Shown here one piece after another: positions 31,881 through 44,525 of a stretch of DNA of 64,000 bases. The DNA is taken from assembly GCA_012845835.1 (NCBI GenBank), contig JABAKD010000025.1:7555338-7619337 (forward strand), given 5' to 3'. This stretch comes from Undaria pinnatifida (lineage: Eukaryota; Sar; Phaeophyceae; Laminariales; Alariaceae). A program made the translations under genes and the position numbers. The notes under the pieces are model-generated. The model saw only the letters and a list, made by a program, of their open reading frames with translations, was not told the DNA's origin and searched no databases. How positions within the stretch are numbered: the stretch's first letter is position 1; each line of letters opens with the position of its first letter.

Positions 31881-32102
31881 CACTGACTCGTCTCCCAGCA
31901 ACCTCTCGTATTGACCTGGGTGTCTGTTCGTACGATCCACCGGGACACGCGACGGACGCCGGACCAGTAATTTTTCGGAGTTGGGAAGTTCCATTAGTTC
32001 CCCTTGCGCTACTAACCGTTGCACTTCCTCCACTTCCACTGTTGAATTTATTCCGTCCCCGGCTATGTCGCTGCTCAGTGAGTCATTTGCTAAACACGTC
32101 AT
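31848..32102 (-). pseudogene. Gyp2 RNase H-integrase spacer
   Basis: The frame contains SDIAGDGINSTVEVEEVQRL, VAQGELMELPNSEKLLVRRP and GDESVRTYVSLLLRP, which is the spacer leading into the integrase zinc finger. No separate function is implied. Confidence 0.55.
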
Positions 32103-32447
32103 TACTATCCGCGAAGTACCATCCTTGCCCTGGGCCGCCGCTCAATCTTTAACCGTTTTCTGGCATAAATGTTTTCCAAACTCGCATGCCGCTTCAGTGT
32201 TGAATTCCTCCTCTGGGATTTCGAGAGGCCCCGACCCAGCATCGATTGGGCCCGCCTCGGCCGCTTCCCCGACGCTACTGTTTCTATCGTCTGGGTTTAT
32301 TGCTGCCACGTCCTGCTTTGACTGAGCCTAGAAGCTCCATCCTTCCTCAGTCGTTGGGCATGCATGTAACATTAGGCCGGGTTCTAGTTGGCCGCGGGCT
32401 ATGGAACTTCCGTCGGGATAGGTCAGCAGGCTGTCGTCGGGGACCTT

Positions 32448-33350
32448 TTACACTCGGGGACCCTCAGGTGGTCTCGTCTGGTTTTGCTTACATTTTTGGT
32501 CCCTCTGTAGCTGCTGCCACGACCGTTGCGCCTGCTCTTCCGTGGTTGGTAGCGCCCGTCGATGTTCCCTCTCCCCCCCCTCAGAATCGTCGCCCGTCTG
32601 CATCGCCATCCCACCCAAGAATGTTCCCGCCCGCCCCCGTAATCGAGGCTGCACTCCGCTGGCACCTATAAAGTAGACGTCAATATCCGTGGGGTCGGTC
32701 AGGCATAGCGTAGCGTCGAGGGCGTCTTTGGTTGCCGTCAACGGCAGTCTAGACATGAGGTCCGCGTTCCCGTTCAATCTCCATGGTCGGTACACAAGCT
32801 TGTAGGTGTATGCACTCAAGAAGTCATACCACCGTTGTTCGCGGTTGACTTTCGTTGCAAGGCTCTCAAGGTTCTTTAGCGGTTGGTTGTCGCTCATTAC
32901 GACGAAGGTTATACCGTAGAACAGTTGTCGGTTTTTCTTCATGGCCCATACAATGACGGCGCACTCAAGTTGTCTCGGGCTCCAACTTTTTTCATTGGGA
33001 AGCGTTGCTCGGCTTAGGAAACAGATCGGGTGTGTCATGTCATCGCTCTGCTCCTGCTCGACCACGGCGCCCAGCCCGTCCACGGACGCGTCCGTGATAA
33101 ATTGGAACGGCCGGTCCCCCGAGATTGCCGCGGGAAAATCTGGGAAAGCCTCGACTCTGGAGCTCGACAGTTGTTTTAGCAAGGTCGGCACGATCTGAGT
33201 GTCTTCCGCTGTGAGCTCAAATCGGGCCCCCTTCTTCAGTAGTGCGTTCAAAGTTTTCATTTTCGCGGCCATTTTTGGCAAAAAATTCCGGTAATAACTC
33301 ACTGCTCCCATCAGTGAGCGCAACTGACTAACGTTAGAAGGCATTGGCAT
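32448..33350 (-). pseudogene. Gyp2 RT thumb/connection and RNase H
   Basis: It starts with SQLRSLMGAVSYYRNFLPKM, the RT-RNase H connection found in gypsy Pol. RNase H follows with ITDASVDGLGAVVEQEQ (first Asp), RQLECAVIVWAMKKNRQ (Glu), VVMSDNQPLKNL (third Asp) and RPWRLNGNADLMSRLP (last Asp). All four acidic positions appear present. After it the frame runs into Arg/Gln-rich sequence of doubtful meaning. Confidence 0.85.
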
Positions 33351-33359
33351 TTTTAGTAA

Positions 33360-34398
33360 TGCTTCTACTTTTCAGAGGTCTGGCGCGATGCCTTCGGCTG
33401 TTATCCGGTGGTCTAAAACCTTCACCCCTTTGACCCCGAGGTGCGCCTTCTTTGGAGCTAGTTTCAAGTAAAATTGGTGAGTCGTCCCAAGAACTTCCGG
33501 AGATCGTTGACATGTTCACCCTCATTTTAGGAAAAGCAGACACTGTCATCAATAAATGAGCGTACCCGTTTCAAATCCTCGCACACGCGGAGCATGATCG
33601 ACTGAAACCACCCTGGGCTAGACGAAAATCCCATCGGCATAACTGTCCACTCCCAGTTTCCGGATTGAGTGCATACCACTGTCAGGGGAATGGAGGCTTC
33701 GTGCATGGAGCACTGCAAAACCCAATGACCGCGTCCATCGTACTAAAAACATGAGCACCGCCGAGATCCGCTAGTAGGCCATCTACCGTTGGCAACGGCA
33801 AGACCGGGATAAATGATTGTTCATTGAGCCGCTTATAGTTGCACATTATCCTGATTCTGCCGTCGTCTGATGTCGCGATTACGACTAATGGGGAGCTTCA
33901 GTTCGAATACGACCGGCGTAGGATTCCGGCTAGAGCGAGTTTGTCGATTTCGGTTTTCACCTTTGCCGCCAGTACCGGAGAGTGGCGGTATGGTCGCTGC
34001 TCTACGGGCCGTGCATCGTGCTTCAGTAGGATACGGAACGGATCTACGGTGACGTGACCTAGGTCTGTGCTTTGACGCAATAAACGATGTTCGTATTTAC
34101 ACAACAAGTCTCCGAGAGTATTGATATCGGTCTCCGTCCATAACGCCGTATCAAAATCGAATTGAATATCTTGCAGGTGTGGTGGCACCCGCTTCCACGG
34201 CCGTTTGAAAGCTGCGCGTTGCTTCTCGTCTAAGGCCTCTAGAACTGTTTCAGGGGGCTCGCGAGGTGCTTCAGGTGCCTTATTTGACGCGTCCACCGCA
34301 TCAACCGTTTGTAGAGGTGTGGTAGTGAACTGCGATTTAGCTAGGTCACTGTCTATCAGGGACGCGCCCCCTGTTTCCAGTTTCATACCCGGCTGCAT
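33360..34398 (-). pseudogene. Gyp2 reverse transcriptase
   Basis: The frame 34398-33898 gives the entry region (KVPPHLQDIQ-like, ILLKHDARPVEQRPYRHSP, EIDKLALAGILRRS). After frame changes, 33718-33527 gives WTVMPMGFSSSPGWFQSIML and RVRSFIDDSVCFS. The catalytic YxDD box reads FIDD, which occurs in gypsy RTs, so the active site is intact. The region between (33900-33720, LSRLYADLGGAHVF-like) needs further frame changes. Confidence 0.8.
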
Positions 34399-34942
34399 TC
34401 ATTCAACAGGGTTGATCTCTCGTGTGGCTGAAAGGGATTTCTGAGGTGCCGGCCTCAACTACTGCTTCCCGGGGTAACCAACCATTGTTGAATCGTGCGT
34501 AATACCTCCCGTCCGCCGCCTTCGTGCCGTCTGTATTTGTGACATCGATTTTACCCCATGACACAACGTTCGGAACTCTGCTCACCGCTTTCCCGGAAAG
34601 CGGGCAACTACAGCCGGGCTACTGCTTGGCTCTACTAACTCGACTGCATTGTTGATCCAATCGGAATAACGTTGAGCATTGTCGGCATTCCTCTGTTCGC
34701 GCGCTGTAAATGTTAACACTGTTTCGTTTTCGTTGATGTCCACGTACTTTCGTATCGGGAAATCCACACATCCATCACATTCCGAGTAATATAGCGTGCG
34801 TCATGGCGTCGTTGCGTACTACGTGCGCATTCACCGCCAAGCAAACCGTCGCCCCCCTCGAAACGATTCCCCCTTCCCCTCCCATCTGTATGTTTGACCG
34901 TACTCTGCTGGATGTGATAAGTGGGATACCATGAAAGCCCCC

Positions 34943-35986
34943 TCATTTCCTTTCTGGAGTCCCTGACCACCCATTCTGTGACGCAGACCCACACGCCAGC
35001 ATGTGCTCCCATACCTTGCTTTGAATGAACGTGGACGGGCTTCCGGTGTCCAGTAGTACCGTGCAGGCCTGTGTCCGCGCGGCTTTGGATCCCCCGAAGA
35101 TGTGCGCTCGAGCCGTGTGTCGCCGCTTGTCCAGCTTTACTCTTCCCCCAACCGCTCGCATGAACTCCTGCAGGTAGTCCGCCCGCTCTCCGGCTGCGAT
35201 GTCCACCTGGTACGGTGGGAAGGCAGCGGGATGTTCGTTATTACGCTGGTCGTGCGAAATCTCGAGTGCATGTATGCTGTCGGGCATACCTGGCGTGTTC
35301 GAAAAACCTCCGCTCTGAACACGACCACTACTGTTACCGCTCAGTGCATTTGAGGTCGTGTTGGATACATCAACACATTTATCTCGCTCAAACATGGTCA
35401 GCATAATATCTACGTTTGTAAATTGTTTCACTCGTGAGTGCTGTGCATTCCTCCGGGTGTTGCCACCATTATCGTTACCGCTACCGTTCAGTGTATGATT
35501 TTCCACTGTCGGCGAGGAAAACACGCGATCTTTGCTAGGTGGGCCATATGCCGCTCCCCGATCCCAACCCTCCCGAGCTCTAAAATCACTACCGGTGGGG
35601 GGTATCTCTGACTTCGCGTGATCAAACGAAGCGGGCCCGCTCAATACCACGTTGGCGGGGAACAGTGACTCATATATGGTTTGGCCACTCTCCAACACAC
35701 TCAACGATTTCTCGTTGCTACGAACTAGTGATTTTCTTAGTAGCTTATCCCGATTCCGTACACTGTCCGGACGGCCAAGCCTGCTCGCCTCTCGACTACC
35801 ATAAGCGGCGGAGCTTGTGCAAAGTGATGGTACCATGTTGGCTGCGCACAATCGGACGACGGGGTAATTACTTCCGCTCGCTCCGGAGAGACGACCATCT
35901 ACTACACCCCCACTCTTACCGCTTGTAGGCAGATCGTGTCCTGCCTCCTTGCCTGGAACCGTGTTGTGCACCACGATTCCCGCCAA
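34943..35986 (-). pseudogene. Gyp2 Gag-Pol segment with DTGS protease
   Basis: Near 35060-35030 the minus strand reads TQACTVLLDTGSPSTFIQSK, a retropepsin active site (DTG) with a following hydrophobic strand. The long N-terminal part (Ser/Asn-rich, FPPYQVDIAAGERADYLQEF) links Gag to protease. The frame shifts soon after the active site. Confidence 0.75.
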
Positions 35987-36139
35987 ATTATTTCGTGCAT
36001 CCTGCTACGGTGGGAGGGCCACCCCTCCGTTTCCGCTCCCCTTTGATCCGGCTTTACCTGTATCCGAATACGCGCGCAACAACGGGGCCGGTGGTGCTAC
36101 TGGCAAGTCGGCCCACTTACCGCCGCCTCCTCAGTTGTT

Positions 36140-36880
36140 TCAACGCGTTCTACGGTTCTCGTGCCATTGGCACAACTGCTGCTGCCACCTGCGCCACCGT
36201 GTCATTACCTCTGCTGGGGTCCCCTCGCCCACCGCTGGGTGAATTATGTTCGACCGATTAATGTTTGCAGCTGGGCAGTTGCGGGCAAAATGGGTATCGT
36301 CCCCACAGTTTAAGCAGCGTGGGCCAAAAGGTCCCCGAGCAGAATGTTTAGGTTCGCGGTCTGCATAGTGGATGTAAAAGGGTGGCTCATCAATATTCTT
36401 GCCGAAGCCTCCCCATAACTGGCAAAACTCTGCTTCCTCATCCTCGAAGTCAGCCTTGCTCTGATCCACCGACACTCCCCCTAACGTTTGGCTGCCGTAC
36501 GGTTTTGGGTGTGTCCTGCTTCTCGTTACCATCTGTCTATCCCCCCCACGGATACGAGTCGAGTGGCTCGCTACCGTCTGGTTTAGTGACAGGTCATCCA
36601 GCGCGGTCAAGAGCTCGTGTACATCTGAAAATGGTACCGTGCGCATGTTTCGTCCCGAAAACATCTGTGCACTCAGGGACGCAAACTGGTCATCTATTCT
36701 AGTCTTAATAGCAAGCTGCATGGTTCCATCGTCAGGTGCGACTTGGCCGGAACACCTGGCATTCGATACCAACAGTCGTAGCTCTCCCTGGTACACCAAG
36801 AAGGGTGTTTCATACGGAACTACCAGTTTTGGAGGGCCTGCATTACGGTGGCCGGAGAGACCCGGCTCAAACCCCGACAC
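36140..36880 (-). pseudogene. Gyp2 Gag C-terminal part with CCHC knuckle
   Basis: Residues 189-202 read CLNCGDDTHFARNC, a canonical C-x2-C-x4-H-x4-C nucleocapsid knuckle (about 36316-36275). Before it are helical Gag-like stretches (TMQLAIKTRIDDQFASLSAQ). The knuckle binds the element RNA during packaging. The rest of Gag lies upstream in other frames. Confidence 0.8.
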
Positions 36881-37177
36881 AATGCACGCAAAATGTTATC
36901 AAACGCTTCCTGACCGTTCTGACCCGCATCCAGCAGCTTGTCGCCCTGTGCAAACCCGTGACAAGAGTCTTCATCGGAGCCGCCTGCGCAGAAGACGTGC
37001 GCACGGAACGGAGGACATATCGCTATAAACCTTTCTCCCAGCCTCTGGTCCAGGCAACCGATTCCGTATCATCGCACGCGACCCGTACACTCTCAATGTC
37101 ATTTCACAAGGTGGACGTAAAGTGTACGAGTTCTGGTATGTTGTGGTCAAAAGGAAAAGGGATGCAGGGTAGAGCGA

Positions 37178-39586
37178 TCAAGACGTTGAAGTCGAAAAGG
37201 GCATATGCACGTTTGATGCTTTGAGTGCTTGTCGCGCTATCACCCCCCTCCCGTCGTTTCTAGCTGTCACGCGCCCGTCAGTAGTCGTGGTGGCTGCGTG
37301 CCTATCGTGCTGTGCCTGCGAGGGGTTCTGAAACTGCGCTTGTTCCGGCAATGATTCTGCTCTACCGCGCTGACCCTCCTCGTCACTCTGATATGACTCT
37401 CCCTCGTACCTGTTACGACTCCGGTGGTTGCTGTTGTCACGGTGTCCGCCCCTCTGGCCGTGAAAGCCGCCGCCGCCGCCGCCCTCATTATTCCCCCGTC
37501 CGCCCCAACCACCGTCACCGCGACCCACGTCCTGCTGCTGGGCTTCCGTGTGACCATGGTGTCCCCCGTCGCGATGGCCGCCGTTCCCCCCGTTACCTCC
37601 GCCACCCGTGCCAGCGTCGTCCTCAGAGTCGCCTCCCCAGCGTCCGTGGTACTGCCTGGTGTCCCCGCCCTCGGCACCATACCCGCCGCGTCCGCCTGCA
37701 GGACCGGTATTCGGGTCGCCACCGCAGCGACTACCGACGCGCCCTCAGCCGGCCCCGCTTCCCTCGCCAACCGTGTCGAGGGCGCACTCCATACATAAGA
37801 ACTCCGCGATGACGGAGCTCGAAAAACCTGGGTACAGCTGCCGCAGTTCTTGGAAGGCTTCGAAATTTGAGAGGTTTACCCTGCTCGCGCCCATGACGGC
37901 CCCAACCGTGGGCGCGCGCGGCCCCCGGCTTAGGAAAACCGTGAGCGTCGGGTGCTCGGGGTCATATGGTTCCGGTGTCACCTTGGGGAGGCGACTGTCA
38001 CCTTCCAGTACGAGGGAAGAGCAGGACTGCTCCCGTTCCACCCGCCGCTTCGTTAGTAGGTCTTCTGCCTCTCGGGTCTTTTGCCTCTCGAGCTTGACAC
38101 CCCGCTCTGCTTCTGCCGAGGTTTCGTCGCAGGCCAGAATCTCTCCCTCGATTGCGGCAATTGCGGAGGTGTACTCCGAATCCTTTTTCCTCCGCTCCAC
38201 CCGGATGGCGTCGAGGCGTTCTTGAGCAGCTTGGCGTACCACTCGTTGCTGTTCGACGACTCAGAGGTGCTCCTCCCCCTTTCTTGCTGACTCGTCCCTT
38301 TGGTTGCGGAGCGCGTCCGTCTCTTACATATTTTGTTTGTAATCCCCCTGCACCAGGGTGGGCTTCTTGGGGATCCTCCCTGCTCATGGGTTCTGCAGAA
38401 ATGGTTTTAAGGGGTCATGGTCGGCGGGGGATGGGCCAGCGAGGGCCGCAAACCGGTTACCCCAAATGCCTGGGTGGTACGAGTGTTCAGCTTCGGTGGC
38501 AGCTGAGGAACGGGCAGGCGCAAGAGGAGTGATCTCGTTGATATATTCGTCTACGATGGATGCAGTAAACTCGGCGTCACGTTCTACGTCTTGGTTCGTC
38601 CGGGCAGCCGCCTGTGCGACCCGCTCGTACTCTTCTTCCTGCACATTTTATGCCAGTTTACATCATCATGGTACATAGGCGAGCGGAAAGGGACAGCGCG
38701 CGCATACGCCTCTACCCGTGGCCGGGATCCGAAGGGAGCGATCGCTCCCCCAGGTCCCGCGGCAGTTGCGGTACATAGAACCGACAAAAGGGGTGAAATA
38801 CCAAGTGCCATACATTTTTCTTCGAAAGTTAACCGCTCTCCCAACGTCGTCACAGATGCAATCACTTCCATTCGTACCTTGGCCTCCTGGTCTTCGTGGA
38901 ACGACGGGATGTTGGGGAGCTCGGAAGACGGCTCCTCGTCGCCGCTGCTCCTTTTCCCCGTCACATCCCTCCGTTTGACAGCGGAGGAGGGGGCGGTCTC
39001 AGTGGCTTTGCGAACGGCGGCTGCATACGTGAGACTGGGATGGGCAACAGCAGTAGACACGAGCGAGGAGGGACGGAAAGGCATGGGCGGGGGGGGACGG
39101 AAAGCAACATCGTCAGCGCGCGATTTCACCGAACCTTCCCCTACATCAGTCTCATCATACACGTCGATTTAGTGATTCGATCCTGCCTCCGATACCGTGG
39201 ACGACTCCTCTCTACCCCCTTGCTCCCTCGAAGCCATCCGCTCAACCCTCGGCCCGCTCGTAGAGAGCGCGGGGTACGGGAACGTCACAGCTCCCTTTGG
39301 TGGCGCCACCGGGCCGCCCACGCTCGGAACCGTAAGTTCGTCCTCCCGCGGACCACTCTTAACGAGTACGGGAATACCTTGACCTGCCCTCGGCCCTCTG
39401 TTGCTCAGAGCGAGGTTCTCCTCCTTCACGACTTTGTTGAAGAGCTGCTAGACCCCCACCGGTGAGGGCATCGGTCGCACCAGCACCCGTCGCACGTGCC
39501 GCCCTAGCTTGATCCTGGCCTACACGCTGCGAGCGCCGTACGGGGTTCGCCTGCGAGCTCGCGCCCACCGACCCCTCCCTCCTCAC
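37178..39586 (-). pseudogene. Gyp2 Gag N-terminal and middle parts
   Basis: Frames on the minus strand include a Pro/Ala/Ser-rich start (39586-38584), a charged coiled-coil-like stretch at 38242-37745 (RLDAIRVERRKKDSEYTSAI, KLERQKTREAEDLLTKRRVE), a capsid-like segment (SNFEAFQELRQLYPGFSSSV) and a Gly/Arg-rich RGG-type region at 37528-37400. They are in several frames, so the gene is broken. Position between the 5' LTR and the CCHC knuckle identifies it as Gag. Confidence 0.6.
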
Positions 39587-39678
39587 TCCCTCTTGTTCAC
39601 CTGAATTTAGCCCATCTTCTTCCTGCTGTCTCCCAAGCTTCCTGGTGGACGCGACCTAGTCTTGTCCTGCCGACGACT

Positions 39679-40357
39679 CTACTCTTAGGATAAGAGACCT
39701 TGGTAGTCTCCTTCGCCCTTGAGACTGGCGGGGATGCCTTCAGATGTTTAGTTAGTTCGGAAAGACGTAGGCAGTGGTCCGGTTCAAGGAGATGAAAGAA
39801 GTGAGAAACGTGTTTTATTATCCTCAGCCTGGTGGAGAACGAGGCGGAAACCGAGCACTTAAGTGATGGGGCTCGTGTCGCTCCCCACTATCTACGTCCG
39901 TCTGCTCGCGATGATCCACTCCAATGTTCCCGTACGATGATTGACAGAATTATCTACCCGCTGTCAGCTATTGCTATCACTTATTGTATGCTTTGCAAGC
40001 ACTCAAGCAATGGGGCTCCAGTAGCTCCCCAAATATCTGCCTACGTCCGCACTCAATCATCACTCAACTACAGCAGTACGTTCCTGTGCGATGACTGCTA
40101 TCATTGCCTACCAGTATGTCCCTCGTGGTAGGCTTCTACGCTACGCTACGAAGTCGTCTCTACCCCTGTGTCTGGTCCTACAGCAGTGGTTAGTACTACC
40201 GCAGTACATGTTCGCTTCTCTTACCGCATCGGTTCAGAGTCAGTTTCCACGTGGCCCCCGGTGGCCATGGTCTGCTTACTGGAGACTGACCCTCCCCCAG
40301 TCCCGAACTCCCAACTCCCTCGCAATTGTGCTGAAACCCAATCTGACCACAAGTACA
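39679..40357 (-). repeat. Gyp2 5' LTR
   Basis: Matches 28346-29009. It ends AAGTACA at the outer side, so on the minus strand it begins TGTACTTGTGG. GTTG at 40358-40361 follows. Confidence 0.75.
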
Positions 40358-40560
40358 GTTGGCTACATCGTAGCGGTATATCGGGATGGTGGAATTATTC
40401 TAAATATTTCGCCGTCATTCCTTCTTGTGCTTCTTCTACCGAGTGAGTCTTCTTCTCTCCACGATGTGCCTTGGCTAGGAGCAATATGTATGTAGGCGTA
40501 TTTGAAATGTCGTAATACCGGTGACTCCACTACCCCACTACTGTTCGCTCAATGTTTGAG
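40358..40560 (+). repeat. R3 repeat, right part
   Basis: GTTGGCTACATCGTAGCGG through CGGTGACTCCACTAC matches 44596-44775 closely, including TTGTGCTTCTTCTACCGAGT and ACGATGTGCCTTGGCTAGGA. It continues the target repeat interrupted by Gyp2. Confidence 0.8.
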
Positions 40561-40743
40561 CCCCCTACGCTTCGTAGGGATCAACAAACACGACAATTAT
40601 CGCGTACCGTACGCGGTACTTTCCCTGTTCGAAGAAAAGGGTGTTAAGTGACGTGGGCTCTTCTGCGGAAGAGAGCTAGCTGAAGATACCACAAAAACAG
40701 TCCTCCCTGTGGAAGGGAGCGAGCTGGGTGCCTTATTTGAACC

Positions 40744-41403
40744 ATGCCTGAGGGTGAGGTAAATATGGACGTTGTGGACCGGGACGCAAAAGCGTTGGAA
40801 GAGAGAGCGGGGAGCTCCAAAAGGGCCAAGATGCGGGAGCTGGATGAGCTGCTCACAATACGGTACCAACTCGAGAAATTAATTGAGGGTGGTTTCCGAT
40901 ATGGTTTCCGGACCATAGACCAGATTTCGGCAGGATGGGACGAGTTCTACCGAATCTAAGGTTGCATTGAGGAAAGCGGACTCATCATTCGCGAGTACTC
41001 GCAACTTCTGCTCGAGCTCTCAAGCTTTTCTTCACGACAGGAGGAGCCAATGCGATCGAAGCGAAGTCAGATACAAGAGAGGGGAGCGGGCGTGGCCAGG
41101 CCAGAGTCACAGCTCGCATTCCCACTGCTTGAGACTGGGAGCAAGAGCACTGCACAGCAGCAGCCGCGGGGGCAGCAGGAGCAGTTTGAGACGGGGGAGA
41201 AGGGATGGCGCGAAGATTTGGTTGTGAAACTATATTACGAGCAGTATCTGTCGTGCTCCGTGGGAGCGCCGGCTGCTGAAGCCGTTGATGTGTTGGCCCG
41301 GGTTGGGGTCGGCACAAGGTGGCTGGTTGCGGTGGAGGACGCTGGGTGTGGGAGGCACGGTCATCCAGGTGGAGAATCCTTCCCACCCTTTGCACCAGAC
41401 TAA
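40744..41403 (+). pseudogene. Unrecognised 220-codon frame with one stop
   Basis: From ATG 40744 the frame runs to TAA at 40957-40959, then stays open in the same phase to 41403. The first part is helical and charged (VVDRDAKALEERAGSSKRAK, ELDELLTIRYQLEKLIEGG). The second is Gln-rich, then REDLVVKLYYEQYLSCSVGA. Codons look protein-like in one phase across the stop, so this is either a gene with one nonsense change, a short intron around 40957, or a relic of a Gag. I do not recognise a family. Confidence 0.4.
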
Positions 41404-43070
41404 GGCAACAATCACAAGTCATTTCATGAACAATTGTTTCTGTCTTGGCTTTGTCTTGATTATAGGTAATACAGCAGGTAGTGGACTTTTGCCTGTGTGA
41501 AAATACATCCTCTGAAATGCTGTCACGACATATGATACTTCTAACTATAGACTACAAGAGCAGCATTTGACTGACGTACCGATGACATGTTCCTCTTTGC
41601 GGCTGAGACGATCATTTTCTTTCGCATTCTTTGCGGTTAACACTTTTTTTTTGCGTTAAATCATAGCAAAGCACAGAGTAGCTTGGGCAGACGGACGGGC
41701 AGGATAAGTGCTTGTGCCTGTCCCCCAGCCCCTGTTGCCCTAGCCATCGGAAATGTGATGGCTTGTGGTATGATAGCTCTGCTGATCAACAGGTTAGTAG
41801 GCACGGGATGCAGGATGCTTGACGGGTCGAGAATAGACGATGTCAGCAGTAGCTAGCGCTTTGTTGCGACAGCCGTATTTTCTGTCTGTCGTATGTACAG
41901 CAGTTTGGTACTTTGGTTCACTTTCAATCAATCATCTTCCCTCACGCGCCAAAGAGAGAAGGAATTGAGAACGAATTCGCCATCTTCGAAACAGAATATT
42001 TGATTTCGGTGGTGTGCCGTGTATTTTCCTAGCAAAATTCCTGGTACGCTATCGTACGCCATCCGGTTCAACAGATAAGTTGGTGACGGTTGATGGCTGT
42101 TGGGGTATGGTGTACCAGTAGTATTATATTCAAGGTACGCCCGGGAGATGATGACGGGTATTGTTAGTATTATACCAGTAGCATTAGGTTCCAGAATAGG
42201 TGGTTGTCAACCTCACCAGCGATCTAGCATAGTGCGGTACACGAAATGAAGAAACTGGTAGTAAGGAAATATAGTATTACTCACGTATTATAATGCAATA
42301 TGTGGTGGAAATATCGGGATGTGTTCTCCTCGTTAAACTGAATATTTCAACCTGATCTCGTCCCGGCTATGCCTACTGTAGTATAAATATGACATTGTAT
42401 TATGACATGCTTTGCTTGACAATGATTGATGATAGGATTTTGATTGTGTTTGAGCTGCCTTTTGTTAGATCGCCCCCTCAACTCCCGCCGCCCTTATCAT
42501 GCGCGTGTGCAGAGGGATATGATAAGCGGTATCTGCTGTATGCCGAACCAAACATATTGAGCAGGGGGAATGGGGTAGATTATAAGGTTCTCATAGTCCA
42601 TAGGTGGGTGCCCAAACATTTTATGTACGTAGTATCCGGGCATTTTGAGTACTACAGACGAAAATAGTCAACATTCCTGCGTTTGTTATAGAGTTTACCT
42701 GATACCGTATCCTATGTACGCGTTTTAGTCAAGGTTGCCAAACAGTTTAAAGGATCGTTATTTTTTTATCGCTGCAGCTTATCAAGTAGCGGCATGGACA
42801 AGCAATCTTGCAGCACTGTGATACTACGGGTCGTTCTTCCGGGAAAGAACATGCGGAATAACTTGACCCTCGATATAACAACCTCGTCACGTGTATCGAG
42901 GCGTTTTCGCTCTGATCTATCGGTACTCTGAAACAGTAAAAAACACGCGGTTGAATTCGTGCTATACCGGCATCAAACAGTTGTCGAGTCAACTCTGAAA
43001 TATAGTGAAATATTGCGGGATTTGATATATTTTTGCAGGGTTTGAGGTGAATGGTGATATATGCGGGTAG
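41404..43070. other. No recognisable gene
   Basis: Moderately A/T-rich sequence. A plus-strand frame (42389-42667) and a minus-strand frame (43265-42747) are open but unlike known proteins; the latter is antisense to the copia relic below. Confidence 0.4.
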
Positions 43071-43071
43071 G

Positions 43072-43278
43072 GCAAACCCGATCGAGGAAGGTCTCAAACA
43101 GACTGGCCTTATCCGCGAGCTGGTCGAATGCTTGATGTAGCTTGCTAACCAGACACGTCCGGACATTGCGAACGCAGTGAGAGCGGTCAGTGAGAGCTTG
43201 GCTAGGAACACAATATCAACGAGAAAGGTCCACTGGAAGACTGCAGTTTGTATTTTCGCTTTCACCGGGAGTTTGTGA
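43072..43278 (+). pseudogene. Copia RT/RNase H fragment
   Basis: In one phase the plus strand reads EEGLKQTGLIRELVECLM, stop, LANQTRPDIANAVRAVSES and HWKTAVCIFAFTGSL. This is the same RT-RNase H junction as in the copia element at 20991-20677 (RELIGALLWIA and TRPDITNSVRAVARY). The single TAG stands where Trp is usual. No LTR or other copia piece is seen nearby, so it is a solitary relic of a different copia lineage. Confidence 0.7.
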
Positions 43279-43370
43279 TGAGCACTTGATTTTGGGAGAA
43301 TGGTAGACTATCTCATGATTTAGTACGCTAGGTTCGTTATTTCTACTGTTTAACAATGATATATGGGATT

Positions 43371-43772
43371 TTTGGGACTTGAGGACGGCAACGGTTTTTG
43401 GTAAACTACCCGGGGTAATCCCTGCGTAATCAGCCTATGGTTTTCTCAACTAGCCCCGTCATGCGACCCAGCTGAGCCAAATCGTTTAGTTTTTATTCTG
43501 TAAGGAGGGGTCACGCCCACCTGTTACCGCTTGCGCGGGGTAAGATTTGTTTGATTTAATACGGAGTATATTATGAGCTGGAAGTAAGCAAATTTTGGGA
43601 CTTGGGGACGGCAACGGTTTGTGGTAAACTACTCGGGGTTATCACTGCGTAATCAGTCTATGGTTTTCTTAACTAGCCCCGTAGTGAGACCCAGCTAAGC
43701 CACATTGTTTAGGTTTCATCCTGCAAGGAGGGGTCACGCCCACCTGTTACCGCTTGTGCGGGGTAGGATTCA
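43371..43772. repeat. Direct repeat pair of about 175 bp, spacing 223 bp
   Basis: TTTGGGACTTGRGGACGGCA at 43371 and 43594 begins two copies that share CCCAGCTRAGCC, GGAGGGGTCACGCCCACCTG and TTACCGCTTGYGCGGGGTA. The last word is a small hairpin. No TG...CA ends or coding region found. Confidence 0.75.
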
Positions 43773-44525
43773 CTTGACCACTTAAGAGGATTATGGCTCG
43801 TGTGGTAGAAAAATAGTCTCAAACTCGACGAGTTCGATACGTTTAAACCCGAGGGCGACTAAATTTTTCGCGAGCCGATTTGAATTGTTTCTTAGCGGAC
43901 TATTCTGCGTATAGTAGCTGGATTTTGGTACTTTCGAGAGGGCATGGTATTTAGGGAGGCAAGTAACTGTTTCTTGACTTTTGAAACATTTTTCTTCACG
44001 ACTGCATTGTCTAATATGACATTGTTTTGCTCTATGTTTGAGCATTTGGAAGGTGAATGGACTTTTAGTATGCACCTAGCCGGGAGGCATTTTTCTAATT
44101 CGAAAGCGAGTTTTTGAGACTGGTGTTCGATCACGCTTGTAGGTATCCCTATTTTATGGAGCTGGCAACCGTTTTATAAGGAAGGCTGAGTGCTGATTAT
44201 ATCCCCAATGTTTGAGTCTTTGGGTTTTTGGAAATTGGACTTCAGATTCGAGTTTTCGGTCTATGGATTTTGGATTAGAGTTTTTGTTTTGCACTTGGGA
44301 TTTTACGGCTTAGACCTTAGTTTTGTGGAGATTGATGTTGGCTACTGTCCCTGAAATGTATCTCTAGATTTATGGAGTGTTTTTCTAGGACTATGGTGCT
44401 GCAATCTTTCCTTCTTGTCACAATAGTACTGGGAGGGTATTGATCGACCGTATTTTTCATTGAATGGTTTTACCCTGATGATATGACAATATAGCATCAT
44501 ACCGCACCCTTTACGAAGCAGGGAA
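43773..44525. other. No recognised gene
   Basis: Minus-strand frames at 44134-43892 and 44075-43791 look partly coding (NTMPSRKYQNPATIRRIVR; ALGFKRIELVEFETIFLPH) but match nothing I know. Confidence 0.35.
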
